From: Pseudomonas lini | Lineage (GTDB): Bacteria > Pseudomonadota > Gammaproteobacteria > Pseudomonadales > Pseudomonadaceae | Length of the DNA stretch: 64,000 nt | Reading direction: 5' to 3' | Assembly: GCF_964063345.1 (NCBI RefSeq) | Contig: NZ_OZ061318.1 | Location: 4,526,001-4,590,000, forward strand | Shown here: positions 16,010 to 24,606 of the stretch, one piece after another | How the letters are laid out: every line of letters begins with the position of its first letter | Numbering within the stretch: the stretch's first letter is position 1 | Notes under the pieces: model-generated | The model's input: only the letters and a program-made list of their open reading frames with translations | Told to the model about the DNA's origin: nothing | The model's database searches: none | Made by a program: the position numbers and the translations under genes

Positions 16010-17158
16010 ATGGATTATCCGAAAAGTGTGCCCAGCGCCGGGTTGGTGAATGGGAAGTTTGTGGATGAAAACCCGCTGACCGGGACGCCGGGATCGTTGA
16101 TTCCGGCGGATTGGGGAAATGGCGTGACGCAGGAGATTGTGAACGTCATCAAGGCCGGGGATCTGACCCCGGACGAGACGAAGTACGATCAGTTGCTGCA
16201 AGCCATTCAGAGCGTATCGGCCAAGGGTTGGAATCTGGATTCGGCATTGCCGATCGGCTCGCTGCCGCCGGCCACTGTGGCGACGGCGGATGGGCGTTTG
16301 GCGGTGACCCCGACGGCAGTTTCGACCAACGGCGGCCGGGTGTCGATTCCGGCGGGGGTGTTGGTCAGCATTGGCCAGGAAGTCGTCGCGGGGCAATTGG
16401 GCAGAGCGCGGACGTTTACCACACAAGCGTGGAGCAGTGATTTGTTGCCGAGCGCCAGCTACTTTCTGCGGGCGCAGGTGATCGGTGGTGTGCTGACGTT
16501 CTACATTCAGCGCGGAACAATCTATGACGCCCCGCCCGAAGGTTTAAAGGGCACTGTCAATGGCGGGGCGGGGGGCGGTTTTCAGTCCACGCCGCTGGAT
16601 ATCTGTATTGCCTGGGTGATGACGGGAGCACCGGGGGCCGTTCCGGTTATCAGACCGATCTACAACCGCAACCGGTTGGCGTGGACGCAAACCGTCAACG
16701 GCAACGGTGTGGTTTACCTGCCTCTGGATCCCCATGCCCGTGCGGCACGCCTGATTGTCGGTAACCCGACGCCCTCGGCGACGGAAATTTCCTCGGTGTC
16801 GTTTGCGCCTACAGGTTGGGTTGGTGGCAACTACTGCTACCTCTCTCCGGCGGTGACCACCAGTTCCAATCACGATGGTGGTTGGACGAACCCGATGCCG
16901 TGCGTGATCTTCACCAACAACTTTGTCAACGACGTCACGGTCACGACCCTGACGGCCAGTTTTGACCATAACCAAGTACGTTCGCTGTGGCAGTCCTACC
17001 AGGCCGAACACATGCTCGGTTCGACCAGCGCCGCCAGCGATGAATTGCTGTTCAGTATGGGGATCAAGAACCACCCCGTGTCTGATTACGCCACTGGAAT
17101 CGCGGTCAACTTCGCGGCGGCAGTCAATGTCAGTCTTTCCTGGGAGTTGATTCGATGA
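16010..17158 (+). CDS. Tail fibre protein 1
   Basis: The 382-residue protein begins with a baseplate-attachment domain of about 68 residues (MDYPKSVPSAGLVNG, then FVDENPLTGTPGSL and WGNGVTQEIVNVIK) that is repeated in the second fibre. The rest is beta-rich with Gly/Ser/Thr and should form the trimeric shaft and receptor-binding tip that decides which bacteria are killed. AGAGGG precedes the start. Its own chaperone gene overlaps its stop by four bases. Confidence 0.85.
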   Translation: MDYPKSVPSAGLVNGKFVDENPLTGTPGSLIPADWGNGVTQEIVNVIKAGDLTPDETKYDQLLQAIQSVSAKGWNLDSALPIGSLPPATVATADGRLAVTPTAVSTNGGRVSIPAGVLVSIGQEVVAGQLGRARTFTTQAWSSDLLPSASYFLRAQVIGGVLTFYIQRGTIYDAPPEGLKGTVNGGAGGGFQSTPLDICIAWVMTGAPGAVPVIRPIYNRNRLAWTQTVNGNGVVYLPLDPHARAARLIVGNPTPSATEISSVSFAPTGWVGGNYCYLSPAVTTSSNHDGGWTNPMPCVIFTNNFVNDVTVTTLTASFDHNQVRSLWQSYQAEHMLGSTSAASDELLFSMGIKNHPVSDYATGIAVNFAAAVNVSLSWELIR

Positions 17159-17667
17159 ACGTTATTCAAGAGCTTCATCAGTTCGAGGACGGCCTGCGTC
17201 CCGCACAGCCTTCTGCCGTCCATGACTGGGACGGTGAAAAATGGGTTCTGGACGCCGTGAAAGTCGCCCAGCTGGAACAACAGGAAACCGAGCGCCTGTG
17301 CGCCAAAGTCGATGCGGCTGCAGACAAAGCACGCATTGCTCTGGCCGGTGATCCACTCAAAGCCATTGAGTATGCCCAAGCCGCCGTCGACGCCCAAACC
17401 TATAAGGACGCGGGCTACCCGAAAAAAGACGTGCCGATGGCCGTCTCCGCATGGGTCGTTAAAGGCCGCACAGCCAAACAGGCGGCGGACCAGATCCTGG
17501 TTAAAGCTACACAACTCCATGAAGCGTTGCTGGCCCTGCGCGTCCTGCGCCTCAAGGCCAAAGAGCAGATCAAGGCGCAGACGGTCAAAGGCAAGATCGA
17601 CTTGGCCCGAAACGCCAGCGAAGAGGCGATAGCGGCGATCCGCCAAACCGTTGCGAGTGTTGCTTAG
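17155..17667 (+). CDS. Tail fibre assembly chaperone-like protein of fibre 1
   Basis: The 170-residue protein has an N-terminal short domain with AVHDWDGEKWVLD and a long, highly charged helical C-terminal half (residues 40-165), with Ala, Lys and Gln rich heptad-like stretches. Position (overlapping the fibre stop) and the W-DG-W feature suggest a tail fibre assembly role. It does not resemble the chaperone of the second fibre, so each fibre has its own partner. The family is not recognised with certainty. Confidence 0.6.
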   Translation: MNVIQELHQFEDGLRPAQPSAVHDWDGEKWVLDAVKVAQLEQQETERLCAKVDAAADKARIALAGDPLKAIEYAQAAVDAQTYKDAGYPKKDVPMAVSAWVVKGRTAKQAADQILVKATQLHEALLALRVLRLKAKEQIKAQTVKGKIDLARNASEEAIAAIRQTVASVA

Positions 17668-17693
17668 AGCTCGTGTCAATGCGCAATTCCCTC

Positions 17694-17720
17694 GGCCTAC
17701 TCCTCAGTGGGCCTTTCTTA
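17694..17720 (+). terminator. Terminator between the two fibre modules
   Basis: GGCCTACT/AGTGGGCC (17694-17701 with 17706-17713, one T-G pair) precedes a T-rich stretch. It separates module 1 from module 2 and may lower expression of the second fibre and lysis genes. Confidence 0.6.
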
Positions 17721-17799
17721 TTCGAAACAATCTTGAACCTCGCCGTATCAACTGCCGCGCCAGTAGGGGCATTTGTTATTTTCGAGGGAGGATGAACGT

Positions 17800-18873
17800 G
17801 TGGATTATCCAAAAAGCGTACCAAACATAGGGTTGGTCAATGGCATGTTTGTGGATGAGGATCCCATCGCTGGCACGCCGGGATCGTTGGTCCCTTCAGT
17901 GTGGGGTAACGGTGTTACTCAAGAAATATTGAGTGTTATCAGTTCGGTTGGGTTGACCCCCGCTGAGGCTGATAATAATCAGTTGCTCAAAGCTATTAAG
18001 TTAATGATGACCAAGGCAAGTCCAATGTTGTCGCTGGTGAAAAATTTTACGGCGTCAAAAGTACTGACCTCTGAAGACTTGGGCCTTATTCTTGTGAGTG
18101 GGGCTTCGGAAACCATCACGCTTACACTTCCAGCTGTCGATGCGACTCTGGGTATTCGTGATGTCATCATTCGACGGCTGGATAACAGTGGTAGCCGTTT
18201 GCTCGTTCAGTGTTCAGGCACCGACACCATTAAGTTTCATACCCATCTGCGTGCTACGGGTTATCCGTTTTTGGTATTGATGGGCGCGGGCGATTGGTGG
18301 CACCTGCGCAGTGATGCTTCCGGCAGTTGGTGGCCAGTAGGACGTTTTGATAACACGGCGCTTGGACGACCGGTCTTTGAAACAACCACATTGTTCAGCC
18401 CCGGAGGATATGGGGCCTTGAACGGGACCGTACTCTACCGTAATGAATGGCCCTGGCTATGGGATCATGCTCAACAGTCCGGCATGTTAAGAACGGAGTC
18501 TGCGCGCGTTGGATATGAAGGCGGCTGGACCAGTGGGGATGGTGTTTCCACCTTTAGAGGGCCAGAAGGGCGTGGAGAGTTTTTGCGTGTACTTGATGAA
18601 AGTCGTGGAGTGAATCCTGGTCGAGTTGCAGGTTCCAGAGAGACCGACACATTGCAGGAGCATGGTCATGCTCTGCTCAATCAAAGCAAAGGTACGACTA
18701 GCACAACCCTCAATTCAGGTAACCAGATGAATGCAAACATTGCTGAGATTGGAGTGAATGCAGGGGCTTCGACTAATCGATGGGTGGTTGTTGAAGGAAT
18801 GATCGGTGGTCGCTCTTCCAATGAGACCCGCCCACTGAACATCGCCTATCCAGGTCGGATCAAGGTTATTTGA
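17800..18873 (+). CDS. Tail fibre protein 2 (collar-domain tip)
   Basis: This 357-residue protein starts at GTG 17800, seven bases after GGGAGGA; its first residues then align with those of fibre 1 (DYPKSVP, GLVNG, FVDEDPIAGTPGSL, WGNGVTQEI). After about residue 70 the two differ completely. The C-terminal half has a tail-collar-like tip with RGEFLRVLDESRGVNPGR and RPLNIAYPGRIKV, typical of lipopolysaccharide-binding fibres. Base composition is lower in GC than fibre 1 and the structural genes, which suggests separate acquisition. Confidence 0.85.
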   Translation: MDYPKSVPNIGLVNGMFVDEDPIAGTPGSLVPSVWGNGVTQEILSVISSVGLTPAEADNNQLLKAIKLMMTKASPMLSLVKNFTASKVLTSEDLGLILVSGASETITLTLPAVDATLGIRDVIIRRLDNSGSRLLVQCSGTDTIKFHTHLRATGYPFLVLMGAGDWWHLRSDASGSWWPVGRFDNTALGRPVFETTTLFSPGGYGALNGTVLYRNEWPWLWDHAQQSGMLRTESARVGYEGGWTSGDGVSTFRGPEGRGEFLRVLDESRGVNPGRVAGSRETDTLQEHGHALLNQSKGTTSTTLNSGNQMNANIAEIGVNAGASTNRWVVVEGMIGGRSSNETRPLNIAYPGRIKVI

Positions 18874-18880
18874 GGGCGCT

Positions 18881-19483
18881 ATGGTTAATTATCTGATTGA
18901 TGATGTTCAGGCATTGATTGGGCCTGTAGTGTTTCCAGTCATACCGGGATTAGGTGCATTGCAACCCAGCAACTCCATTGCATTTGTTGATGTTTTGGAA
19001 ACACCTGCTGTTGGTTTCATATGGGCTTTGGTTGAGGGGGAGGTGACGCAGGTGCCTGACAGGAGAGGCACTGTTTATCGGGTCGACACAGGCGCCAGTG
19101 AACAGTGGGTGGCGTTAGGTGAGCTACCGGCGGGACTGACAGAGCAGGTCTGGCCTGGTGCATTTCATGTATGGGGCGACGGTGCTTGGCAGTTTGATGA
19201 ATCGGCAAAACGTGACAGTGAAGCAGCAATGGTTTTGGCGGATCGAGATAGTTATTTACGCGATGCCGTGTTGCGCATTGCTCCGCTGCAATATGCAGTC
19301 GACCTGGGCGATGCCACGCAACAAGAGCAATCGACACTGCAGGGCTGGAAACGCTATTGCGTTGCGTTGAGTCGCATCGAACAACAAGTCGGTTTTCCCT
19401 TTGAGGTGGAGTGGCCGATATTGGCGATTGCTGAACCCAAGGAGCCGACGAAGTCGTTGCTCTCGCTTTTTCGCACCAAATAA
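18881..19483 (+). CDS. Tail fibre assembly protein of fibre 2
   Basis: The 200-residue protein has the Caudovirales tail fibre assembly pattern in its C-terminal half: LQGWKRYCVALSRIEQQ followed by FPFEVEWP. These proteins help fold and trimerise the adjacent fibre, sometimes remaining on its tip. It starts seven bases after the fibre 2 stop. A preceding domain with RVDTGASEQWVALGELPAG may contact the fibre. The gene shares the lower GC content of fibre 2, so both moved as a unit. Confidence 0.8.
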   Translation: MVNYLIDDVQALIGPVVFPVIPGLGALQPSNSIAFVDVLETPAVGFIWALVEGEVTQVPDRRGTVYRVDTGASEQWVALGELPAGLTEQVWPGAFHVWGDGAWQFDESAKRDSEAAMVLADRDSYLRDAVLRIAPLQYAVDLGDATQQEQSTLQGWKRYCVALSRIEQQVGFPFEVEWPILAIAEPKEPTKSLLSLFRTK

Positions 19484-19503
19484 AAATAAGTAGAGGTCAA
19501 ATT

Positions 19504-20067
19504 ATGCCGCTAACAGAATGGCAGCTACTTAAAATAATGCCCAACGCCCGCTCCCAAGCGGGCGTTTTCATTTCCGCCCTGAACACCGCCATGTCTCACC
19601 GCAACATCAACACCCCCAAACGCATCGCCGCCTTCCTCGCGCAAGTCGGTCACGAATCGGGGCAGTTGCAGTACGTACGTGAACTGGGCAGTACTCAATA
19701 CCTGAGCAAATACGACACCGGCACCCTGGCCACCCGTTTAGGCAACACTCCAGAACCCGACGGCGACGGTCAAAAATACCGTGGCCGTGGCCTGATCCAG
19801 ATCACCGGCCGCAACAACTACCGGCAATGCAGTCTCGGCCTGTTTGGCGATGAACGTCTGCTGTCTCTGCCTGAACTGCTGGAGCAGCCCCAATGGGCGG
19901 CCGAATCAGCGGCATGGTTCTGGGAGCAGAACAGCTTGAATGAACTGGCTGACCGCGATCAGTTCAACAGCATTACCCGCCGTATCAACGGCGGGTTGAA
20001 CGGTTTGCAGGATCGACTGGAACTCTGGGCGCGGGCGAGGGCGGTGCTGTGCCAGGCGTCGGTCTGA
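19504..20067 (+). CDS. Endolysin, glycoside hydrolase family 19 (chitinase-like)
   Basis: The 187-residue protein is a GH19 endolysin: the catalytic Glu is probably Glu51 in VGHESGQ, and the conserved YRGRGLIQITGRNNY core lies at about residues 92-106. There is no signal peptide, so it needs the holin to reach the peptidoglycan, whose glycan strands it would cut to release tailocin particles. AGAGG lies nine bases upstream of ATG 19504. The spanin gene starts inside its 3' end. Confidence 0.88.
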   Translation: MPLTEWQLLKIMPNARSQAGVFISALNTAMSHRNINTPKRIAAFLAQVGHESGQLQYVRELGSTQYLSKYDTGTLATRLGNTPEPDGDGQKYRGRGLIQITGRNNYRQCSLGLFGDERLLSLPELLEQPQWAAESAAWFWEQNSLNELADRDQFNSITRRINGGLNGLQDRLELWARARAVLCQASV

Positions 20068-20567
20068 TCGGCTGGCGACTGATCGGTCTGCTGGTGTTGG
20101 CCGGTTGTTCGGCGGCATTGGCCTGGCAGTTTCAGGATTGGCGCTACGGCCGGCAACTGGCGGAGCAGGCCAGGCTGCACGCCGAGACCCTTAATCAACT
20201 GATTCTGACCGACGCGACCCAGCAACAGGCCGAGCAGGACAAGCGTCTGACTCTGGAGCAGCGGCTGTCGGCCAGTGAACAAACCCATTATCGAGCGCTT
20301 AGCGATGCCGAACGTGATCAAGGTCGCCTGCGCGATCGTCTTGCCACTGCTGATGTGCGCTTGTCAGTCCTCCTCGATGCCAATGACGCTGCCTCAGCCT
20401 GTGCAGTGCCAGCCGCCTCCGGCACCGGCGGCGTGGATCATGGCGCCCCGCGAGCCCGACTTGACCCGGCGCATGCTCAACGAATTATCGCCATCACCAA
20501 CGCAGGCCATATCGGACTGATTGCCCTGCAGGCGTGTCAGGCCTATGTCAGAGCCCTCGCTCGCTAA
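20049..20567 (+). CDS. Inner-membrane spanin (Rz-like)
   Basis: The 172-residue protein has one N-terminal membrane anchor (residues about 7-26) followed by a long charged coiled-coil region (QDWRYGRQLAEQARLHAETL to LRDRLATADVRL), the shape of Rz i-spanins. It begins at GTG 20049, overlapping the endolysin gene by 19 bases. With the outer-membrane lipoprotein encoded in another frame inside it, it would fuse the inner and outer membranes in the last lysis step. Confidence 0.8.
   Translation: MPGVGLIGWRLIGLLVLAGCSAALAWQFQDWRYGRQLAEQARLHAETLNQLILTDATQQQAEQDKRLTLEQRLSASEQTHYRALSDAERDQGRLRDRLATADVRLSVLLDANDAASACAVPAASGTGGVDHGAPRARLDPAHAQRIIAITNAGHIGLIALQACQAYVRALAR
20305..20520 (+). CDS. Outer-membrane spanin lipoprotein (Rz1-like), nested in the Rz gene
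   Basis: A 71-residue frame lies entirely inside the i-spanin gene in another frame. It has a short lipoprotein signal (MPNVIKVACAIVLPLLMCAC) with lipid attachment expected at Cys20, then a small Pro-rich periplasmic part (QPPPAPAAW). Nested Rz1 genes of this kind are the rule in lambda-like lysis cassettes. The in-frame GTG at 20275 is less likely because it adds ten polar residues before the signal peptide. Confidence 0.75.
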   Translation: MPNVIKVACAIVLPLLMCACQSSSMPMTLPQPVQCQPPPAPAAWIMAPREPDLTRRMLNELSPSPTQAISD

Positions 20568-20647
20568 CATTTTGATCGATCCTGAACCTTGCAAGCGTGA
20601 TCGGCTCGTGTACGGTAGGCCTCATTCCGCTCGATCAGGAGAGAGCC

Positions 20648-21148
20648 GTGAAAGATATCACTCAGCTGGCCGCTGAACTTGGCAGACGCTTGCAGGTTCT
20701 TAATGCCCACGTCACCACCGCCGAATCCTGTACCGGTGGCGGGATTGCCGAGGCGATCACCCGAATACCGGGGAGTTCAGCGTGGTTCGAGGCCGGTTAT
20801 GTCACGTACTCCAACCGCCAGAAAACCCAGCAATTGGACGTCCCGGCTGAGTTGTTTCCAACTGTCGGGGCGGTCAGTCGCGAGGTGGTCGAGGCCATGG
20901 TTCGCGGTGCGCAGGAAAAAAGCCGGGCGCGTTTTGCCGTGGCGGTCAGCGGTGTAGCCGGGCCGGATGGCGGTTCGCCGAGCAAGCCTGTGGGCACGGT
21001 ATGGCTGGCCTGGGGCGTCGGTGAGCAGATGTTCAGCGAGGTGCAGTACTTTCCCGGTAACCGTGACGAGGTCCGCCGACAAACGGTGAAGGCCGCGCTA
21101 GAGGGGCTGCTGCGGCATGCCACTGGAGAAATCTCAAATCAGGGGTAG
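20648..21148 (+). CDS. cinA: CinA C-terminal-type nicotinamide-nucleotide amidohydrolase
   Basis: This 166-residue protein is the stand-alone CinA/PncC domain, with [15 protein letters not shown] near residue 30 and [22 protein letters not shown] near residue 105. The family deamidates nicotinamide mononucleotide to the acid, recycling pyridine nucleotides. GTG 20648 after AGGAGAG is preferred to the upstream GTG. Its place directly before recA is conserved in Pseudomonas and marks the right edge of the tailocin locus. Confidence 0.88.
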   Translation: MKDITQLAAELGRRLQVLNAHVTTAESCTGGGIAEAITRIPGSSAWFEAGYVTYSNRQKTQQLDVPAELFPTVGAVSREVVEAMVRGAQEKSRARFAVAVSGVAGPDGGSPSKPVGTVWLAWGVGEQMFSEVQYFPGNRDEVRRQTVKAALEGLLRHATGEISNQG

Positions 21149-21175
21149 GCGATCCTGAAACGCTGTGGAATAATA

Positions 21176-21191
21176 CTGGCTACTTATACAG
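21176..21191 (+). promoter_or_regulatory. LexA (SOS) box of recA
   Basis: CTG-N10-CAG (spacer GCTACTTATA), flanked by A on the left and GT on the right, lies 41 bp before the recA start. It fits the gammaproteobacterial LexA consensus. Confidence 0.85.
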
Positions 21192-21231
21192 GTGTTGGCC
21201 GTCAGGCCTTATTGATTACGTGAGGACTTTA

Positions 21232-22284
21232 ATGGACGACAACAAGAAGAAAGCCTTGGCTGCGGCCCTGGGTCAGATCGAACGTCAATTCGGCAAGGGT
21301 GCCGTAATGCGTATGGGCGATCAGGACCGTCAGGCGATCCCGGCTATTTCCACTGGCTCTCTGGGTCTGGACATCGCGCTCGGCATTGGCGGTCTGCCAA
21401 AAGGCCGTATCGTTGAGATCTACGGTCCTGAATCCTCCGGTAAAACCACGCTGACACTGTCGGTGATCGCCCAGGCTCAAAAAGCCGGCGCGACCTGCGC
21501 ATTCGTCGACGCCGAACACGCCCTCGACCCTGAGTACGCCGGTAAATTGGGCGTCAACGTCGATGACCTGCTGGTTTCCCAACCGGACACCGGCGAGCAG
21601 GCCCTGGAAATCACCGACATGCTGGTGCGTTCCAACGCGGTTGACGTGATCATCGTCGACTCCGTGGCCGCTCTGGTGCCAAAGGCTGAAATCGAAGGCG
21701 AAATGGGCGACATGCACGTTGGCCTGCAAGCCCGTCTGATGTCCCAGGCGCTGCGTAAAATCACCGGTAACATCAAGAACGCCAACTGCCTGGTGATCTT
21801 CATCAACCAGATCCGTATGAAAATCGGCGTGATGTTCGGCAGCCCGGAAACCACCACTGGTGGTAACGCGCTGAAGTTCTACGCATCGGTTCGTCTGGAC
21901 ATCCGCCGTACTGGTGCGGTGAAAGAAGGTGATGAAGTCGTCGGTAGCGAAACCCGCGTCAAAGTCGTGAAGAACAAGGTGGCTTCGCCGTTCCGTCAGG
22001 CCGAGTTCCAGATTCTTTACGGCAAGGGCATCTACCTCAACGGTGAGATGATCGACCTGGGTGTTCTGCACGGTTTCGTCGAGAAATCCGGTGCATGGTA
22101 TGCCTACGAAGGCACCAAGATCGGTCAGGGCAAGGCCAACTCGGCCAAGTTCCTGGCGGACAACCCGGAGATCGCCGCGAAACTTGAGAAGCAACTGCGC
22201 GACAAGCTGTTGACTCCAGCGCCGGACGTCAAAGCATCGCCAGTCAAAGAGACGGCTGATGACCTGGCTGACGCTGATATCTGA
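21232..22284 (+). CDS. recA: Recombinase A
   Basis: The 350-residue protein is a full-length RecA: Walker [10 protein letters not shown] at about residues 65-73, the MAW-type EGEMGD loop, [17 protein letters not shown] with loop L2 after it, and an acidic C-terminal tail. It catalyses strand exchange and activates autocleavage of LexA and of CI-type repressors, including in all likelihood the tailocin repressor 17 kb upstream. ATG 21232 follows GAGGA. A LexA box precedes it and recX follows after eight bases. Confidence 0.98.
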   Translation: MDDNKKKALAAALGQIERQFGKGAVMRMGDQDRQAIPAISTGSLGLDIALGIGGLPKGRIVEIYGPESSGKTTLTLSVIAQAQKAGATCAFVDAEHALDPEYAGKLGVNVDDLLVSQPDTGEQALEITDMLVRSNAVDVIIVDSVAALVPKAEIEGEMGDMHVGLQARLMSQALRKITGNIKNANCLVIFINQIRMKIGVMFGSPETTTGGNALKFYASVRLDIRRTGAVKEGDEVVGSETRVKVVKNKVASPFRQAEFQILYGKGIYLNGEMIDLGVLHGFVEKSGAWYAYEGTKIGQGKANSAKFLADNPEIAAKLEKQLRDKLLTPAPDVKASPVKETADDLADADI

Positions 22285-22292
22285 TTGATCCG

Positions 22293-22760
22293 ATGACCGC
22301 CGTACTCGATACACTCGTCGCGGTGCGGCGAACCGCAATGGACCTGCTCGCGCGACGCGAGCACGGTCGAGTCGAGCTGACGCGTAAACTGCGTCAGCGC
22401 GGCGCCCTCCCTGAAATGATCGACACAGCACTCGACCGCTTGACGGAAGAGGGCCTGTTGTCCGAGTCCCGTTACCTCGAGAGCTTTGTTTCCTACCGTG
22501 CCCGTTCCGGTTATGGCCCTTTGCGAATTCGTGAAGAGTTGAGCCAGCGTGGCCTGCAACGTACCGACATCGAACTGGCGTTACGCGAGAGCGGTATCAA
22601 CTGGCAGGAACAACTGGAAGACACCTGGCGGCGCAAATTTTCCGGGCATTTACCGATAGACGCCCGGGAACGTGCCAAACAGGGCAGGTTCCTGAGTTAT
22701 CGGGGATATTCCATGGAAATGATCAGCCGCTTGTTCAGCGGCCGAGGGATGGACGATTGA
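22293..22760 (+). CDS. recX: RecA regulatory protein RecX
   Basis: The 155-residue protein has the RecX repeats of three-helix units, with [17 protein letters not shown], then [23 protein letters not shown], and [16 protein letters not shown] at the end. RecX binds along RecA filaments and caps their growth. It follows recA by eight bases and is probably made from readthrough of the SOS-induced recA transcript. A strong terminator follows. Confidence 0.95.
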   Translation: MTAVLDTLVAVRRTAMDLLARREHGRVELTRKLRQRGALPEMIDTALDRLTEEGLLSESRYLESFVSYRARSGYGPLRIREELSQRGLQRTDIELALRESGINWQEQLEDTWRRKFSGHLPIDARERAKQGRFLSYRGYSMEMISRLFSGRGMDD

Positions 22761-22763
22761 ATG

Positions 22764-22802
22764 AACGGCTCGCTATTTCGATAGTGGGCCGTTTTTTTTT
22801 GC
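22764..22802 (+). terminator. Terminator of recA-recX
   Basis: A long stem (ACGGC..CTAT with ATAG..GCCGT around a TTCG tetraloop) is followed by nine or ten T. It ends the recA-recX message just before the convergent LOG-family gene. Confidence 0.85.
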
Positions 22803-22803
22803 C

Positions 22804-23922
22804 TCACGTTACCTTGGACGGTTCCCGTGTGCGTTGTTGCGCCTGGGGTTTGGATTGGGCCCAGTTTTCCGGCAGGTTGATGTAATCCACCAACTCCCGC
22901 AGACGGCCATGATCACGGGCGTTGAAGGTGAAGGCCAGTCGCGCCAGATGGCTGAACTGCGCTTCGTCGTGCTCCTCACCGCTGTAGGCGTGCTGATGGA
23001 AATGATCGCTCAGGCACAGGTCGGCGAATGCCTCCTGCATGTGTTCAAGCGCCCGGTCGCTGAGTTTGTGGTTCATGCGAATCACGAACTGATGCTTGAG
23101 CCAGCGGCTGGAGTGGAAGTTGCTGTAGAACTGATTGATCTGCTCCACTGCCTCTTCGGCACTGTAGACCAGACTCAACAGCTTCATGTCGGTTGGCAGG
23201 ATGTAACGATTTTCCTCCAGTTGCTGGTGAATGAAGTCCAGCGCGCCTTGCCAGAACTTGCCGCCCGGCGCATCCAGTAGCACCACGGGCACCAATGGGC
23301 TTTTGCCAGTCTGAATCAGGGTCAGTACTTCCAGCGCTTCATCCAGCGTACCGAAACCGCCTGGGCACAGCACCAGCGCATCGGCCTCCTTGACGAAGAA
23401 CAGCTTGCGGGTAAAGAAAAAGTGGAAGGGCAGCAGATTACCAGTGCCATTGACCGTGGGATTGGCATGTTGCTCGAAGGGCAGGGTGATATTGAATCCC
23501 AGGCTGTGTTCCAGGCCGGCACCTTCGTGGGCCGCCGCCATGATGCCGCCGCCGGCACCGGTGATGACCATCATGTCCGAGCGCGCCAGAGCGGCGCCAA
23601 GTTCTCGGGCCAAACCATACAGTGGGTGTTCTATCGGCGTGCGGGCCGACCCGAAAACGGTGACTTTGCGTCGTCCCTTGAACTGCTCCAGCACACGGAA
23701 GGCATGCTCGAGTTCGCGCAGGGCTTGCAGGGTGATCTTGGCATTCCAGCGGTTGTGATCTTCCTGGGCCATGCGCAGCACAGTCAGGATCATGTCGCGG
23801 TAAATCGGGATGTTGGGGCTGTTGGGTGAAACCAGGTTGAGTTGTTCTTCGACCTTGCTGGTGAGGTCGTGGCCGCTTTCTTGAAAATGACGGCTCAGGA
23901 GGTCATTCGGTTGGTAAGGCAT
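22804..23922 (-). CDS. LOG-family nucleotide phosphoribohydrolase-like protein
   Basis: The 372-residue protein has the LOG (Lonely guy)/Rossmann core with VTVFGSAR, MVITGAGGGIMAAAHEGA and the PGGFGTLDEALE motif at about residue 190 that binds nucleotide and catalyses N-glycosidic cleavage in this family. It has about 80 extra N-terminal and 110 extra C-terminal residues compared with short LOG enzymes. Likely activity: release of ribose 5-phosphate from a nucleotide; substrate unknown. AGGAGA lies close before the start. A structured 5' region precedes it. Confidence 0.8.
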   Translation of the reverse strand: MPYQPNDLLSRHFQESGHDLTSKVEEQLNLVSPNSPNIPIYRDMILTVLRMAQEDHNRWNAKITLQALRELEHAFRVLEQFKGRRKVTVFGSARTPIEHPLYGLARELGAALARSDMMVITGAGGGIMAAAHEGAGLEHSLGFNITLPFEQHANPTVNGTGNLLPFHFFFTRKLFFVKEADALVLCPGGFGTLDEALEVLTLIQTGKSPLVPVVLLDAPGGKFWQGALDFIHQQLEENRYILPTDMKLLSLVYSAEEAVEQINQFYSNFHSSRWLKHQFVIRMNHKLSDRALEHMQEAFADLCLSDHFHQHAYSGEEHDEAQFSHLARLAFTFNARDHGRLRELVDYINLPENWAQSKPQAQQRTREPSKVT

Positions 23923-23953
23923 TCAACTTCTCCTTCTGCACAGAACCCTTGGC

Positions 23954-24020
23954 CCGACAAAACAATCGTCGGCGCCGCGACACCCCTTGTGTCGCTGTCT
24001 GCCCAAGCCCTTGCCTGGGC
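23954..24020 (-). promoter_or_regulatory. Three consecutive hairpins upstream of the LOG-family gene
   Basis: CCGAC/GTCGG (23954-23958, 23968-23972), GCGACAC/GTGTCGC (23977-23983, 23989-23995) and GCCCA/TGGGC (24001-24020) follow one another within 67 bp. On the minus strand they would form a structured leader of the LOG-family message. No function is known to me. The rest of the gap from 24021 to 24411 shows nothing convincing. Confidence 0.35.
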
Positions 24021-24411
24021 GCTCCATCTGACTCGGTTGCAATCGAGCCATCCATACGGGCTCTGCTTATCCCTTGAATGAAAGAAACGTTCGCACAATA
24101 AGACACGCAATGGGCAGCCCCTTTTCTGCCCTGAAAAAAATCAACGTGAACACTATGAATTTAGACCCTCGCAACGATTTGCGCTGCCTGATCATTGCGC
24201 CGCAAAGTCTTTCCTGGCAATCGCTTATTGACCATTTGCAAGGTGCTTTCACCGCTCGTCTGAACGCAAGCCATCTGTCCTGCGCTCTGATTTACTAAGT
24301 TACAGGCGTGACACGACAGCTTTGCGTCAATGGCAGGACGCAACGATCAAGCAATTCAGGGATTTATCGCGTGATCAACGACGATCAATGCGTGCAAGGA
24401 GGCGGGAAACC

Positions 24412-24606
24412 ATGCCCAGAGTCACTCTGGAGATCGATGCGCAACTGTATCGATTGCTGAAATTATCAGCCGAGACCAATCATTTGAGTCTCGAAGAGGA
24501 GTGCTGCCGGCGTCTGGAGGGCGGGGAGCGACGTTCGCGCTACTTGCAGGCGCTGTTGGCAGAACTGCGCGCCGAGGATGAACAGCGGCGCGCCAATTCC
24601 CGTTGA
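24412..24606 (+). CDS. Small ribbon-helix-helix-like protein
   Basis: This 64-residue protein starts at ATG 24412, nine bases after AGGAGG. The N-terminal PRVTLEIDAQLYRLLKLSAETNHLSLEEECCRRLEGG reads as one beta strand and two helices, the ribbon-helix-helix DNA-binding fold found in Arc/MetJ regulators and many antitoxins. No toxin gene is adjacent, so it is more likely a stand-alone regulator. The C-terminal third is a charged helix. The longer in-frame upstream extension lacks a ribosome site. Confidence 0.55.
   Translation: MPRVTLEIDAQLYRLLKLSAETNHLSLEEECCRRLEGGERRSRYLQALLAELRAEDEQRRANSR

Larger units (their letters stand above)
3787..20567 (+). other. R-type (contractile, Mu-like) tailocin locus
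   Basis: All genes run in the same direction and encode a regulator, lysis proteins and a full Mu-like contractile tail (terminator, sheath, tube, chaperone, tape measure, hub, spike, wedge, fibres). Capsid, portal, terminase, integrase and replication genes are absent, so the locus should make tail-like bacteriocin particles rather than phage. Its place directly before cinA-recA-recX is a known tailocin/prophage site in the P. fluorescens group. No attachment-site repeats were found at the edges. Confidence 0.85.

Noticed and set aside
3787..20567. Complete temperate prophage
   Set aside because: No integrase, replication, capsid, portal or terminase genes and no flanking att repeats were found, so it is a tail-only locus.
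24074..24298. 74-codon plus-strand frame upstream of the ribbon-helix-helix gene
   Set aside because: No convincing ribosome site, no domain, and no clear coding bias; left as intergenic.
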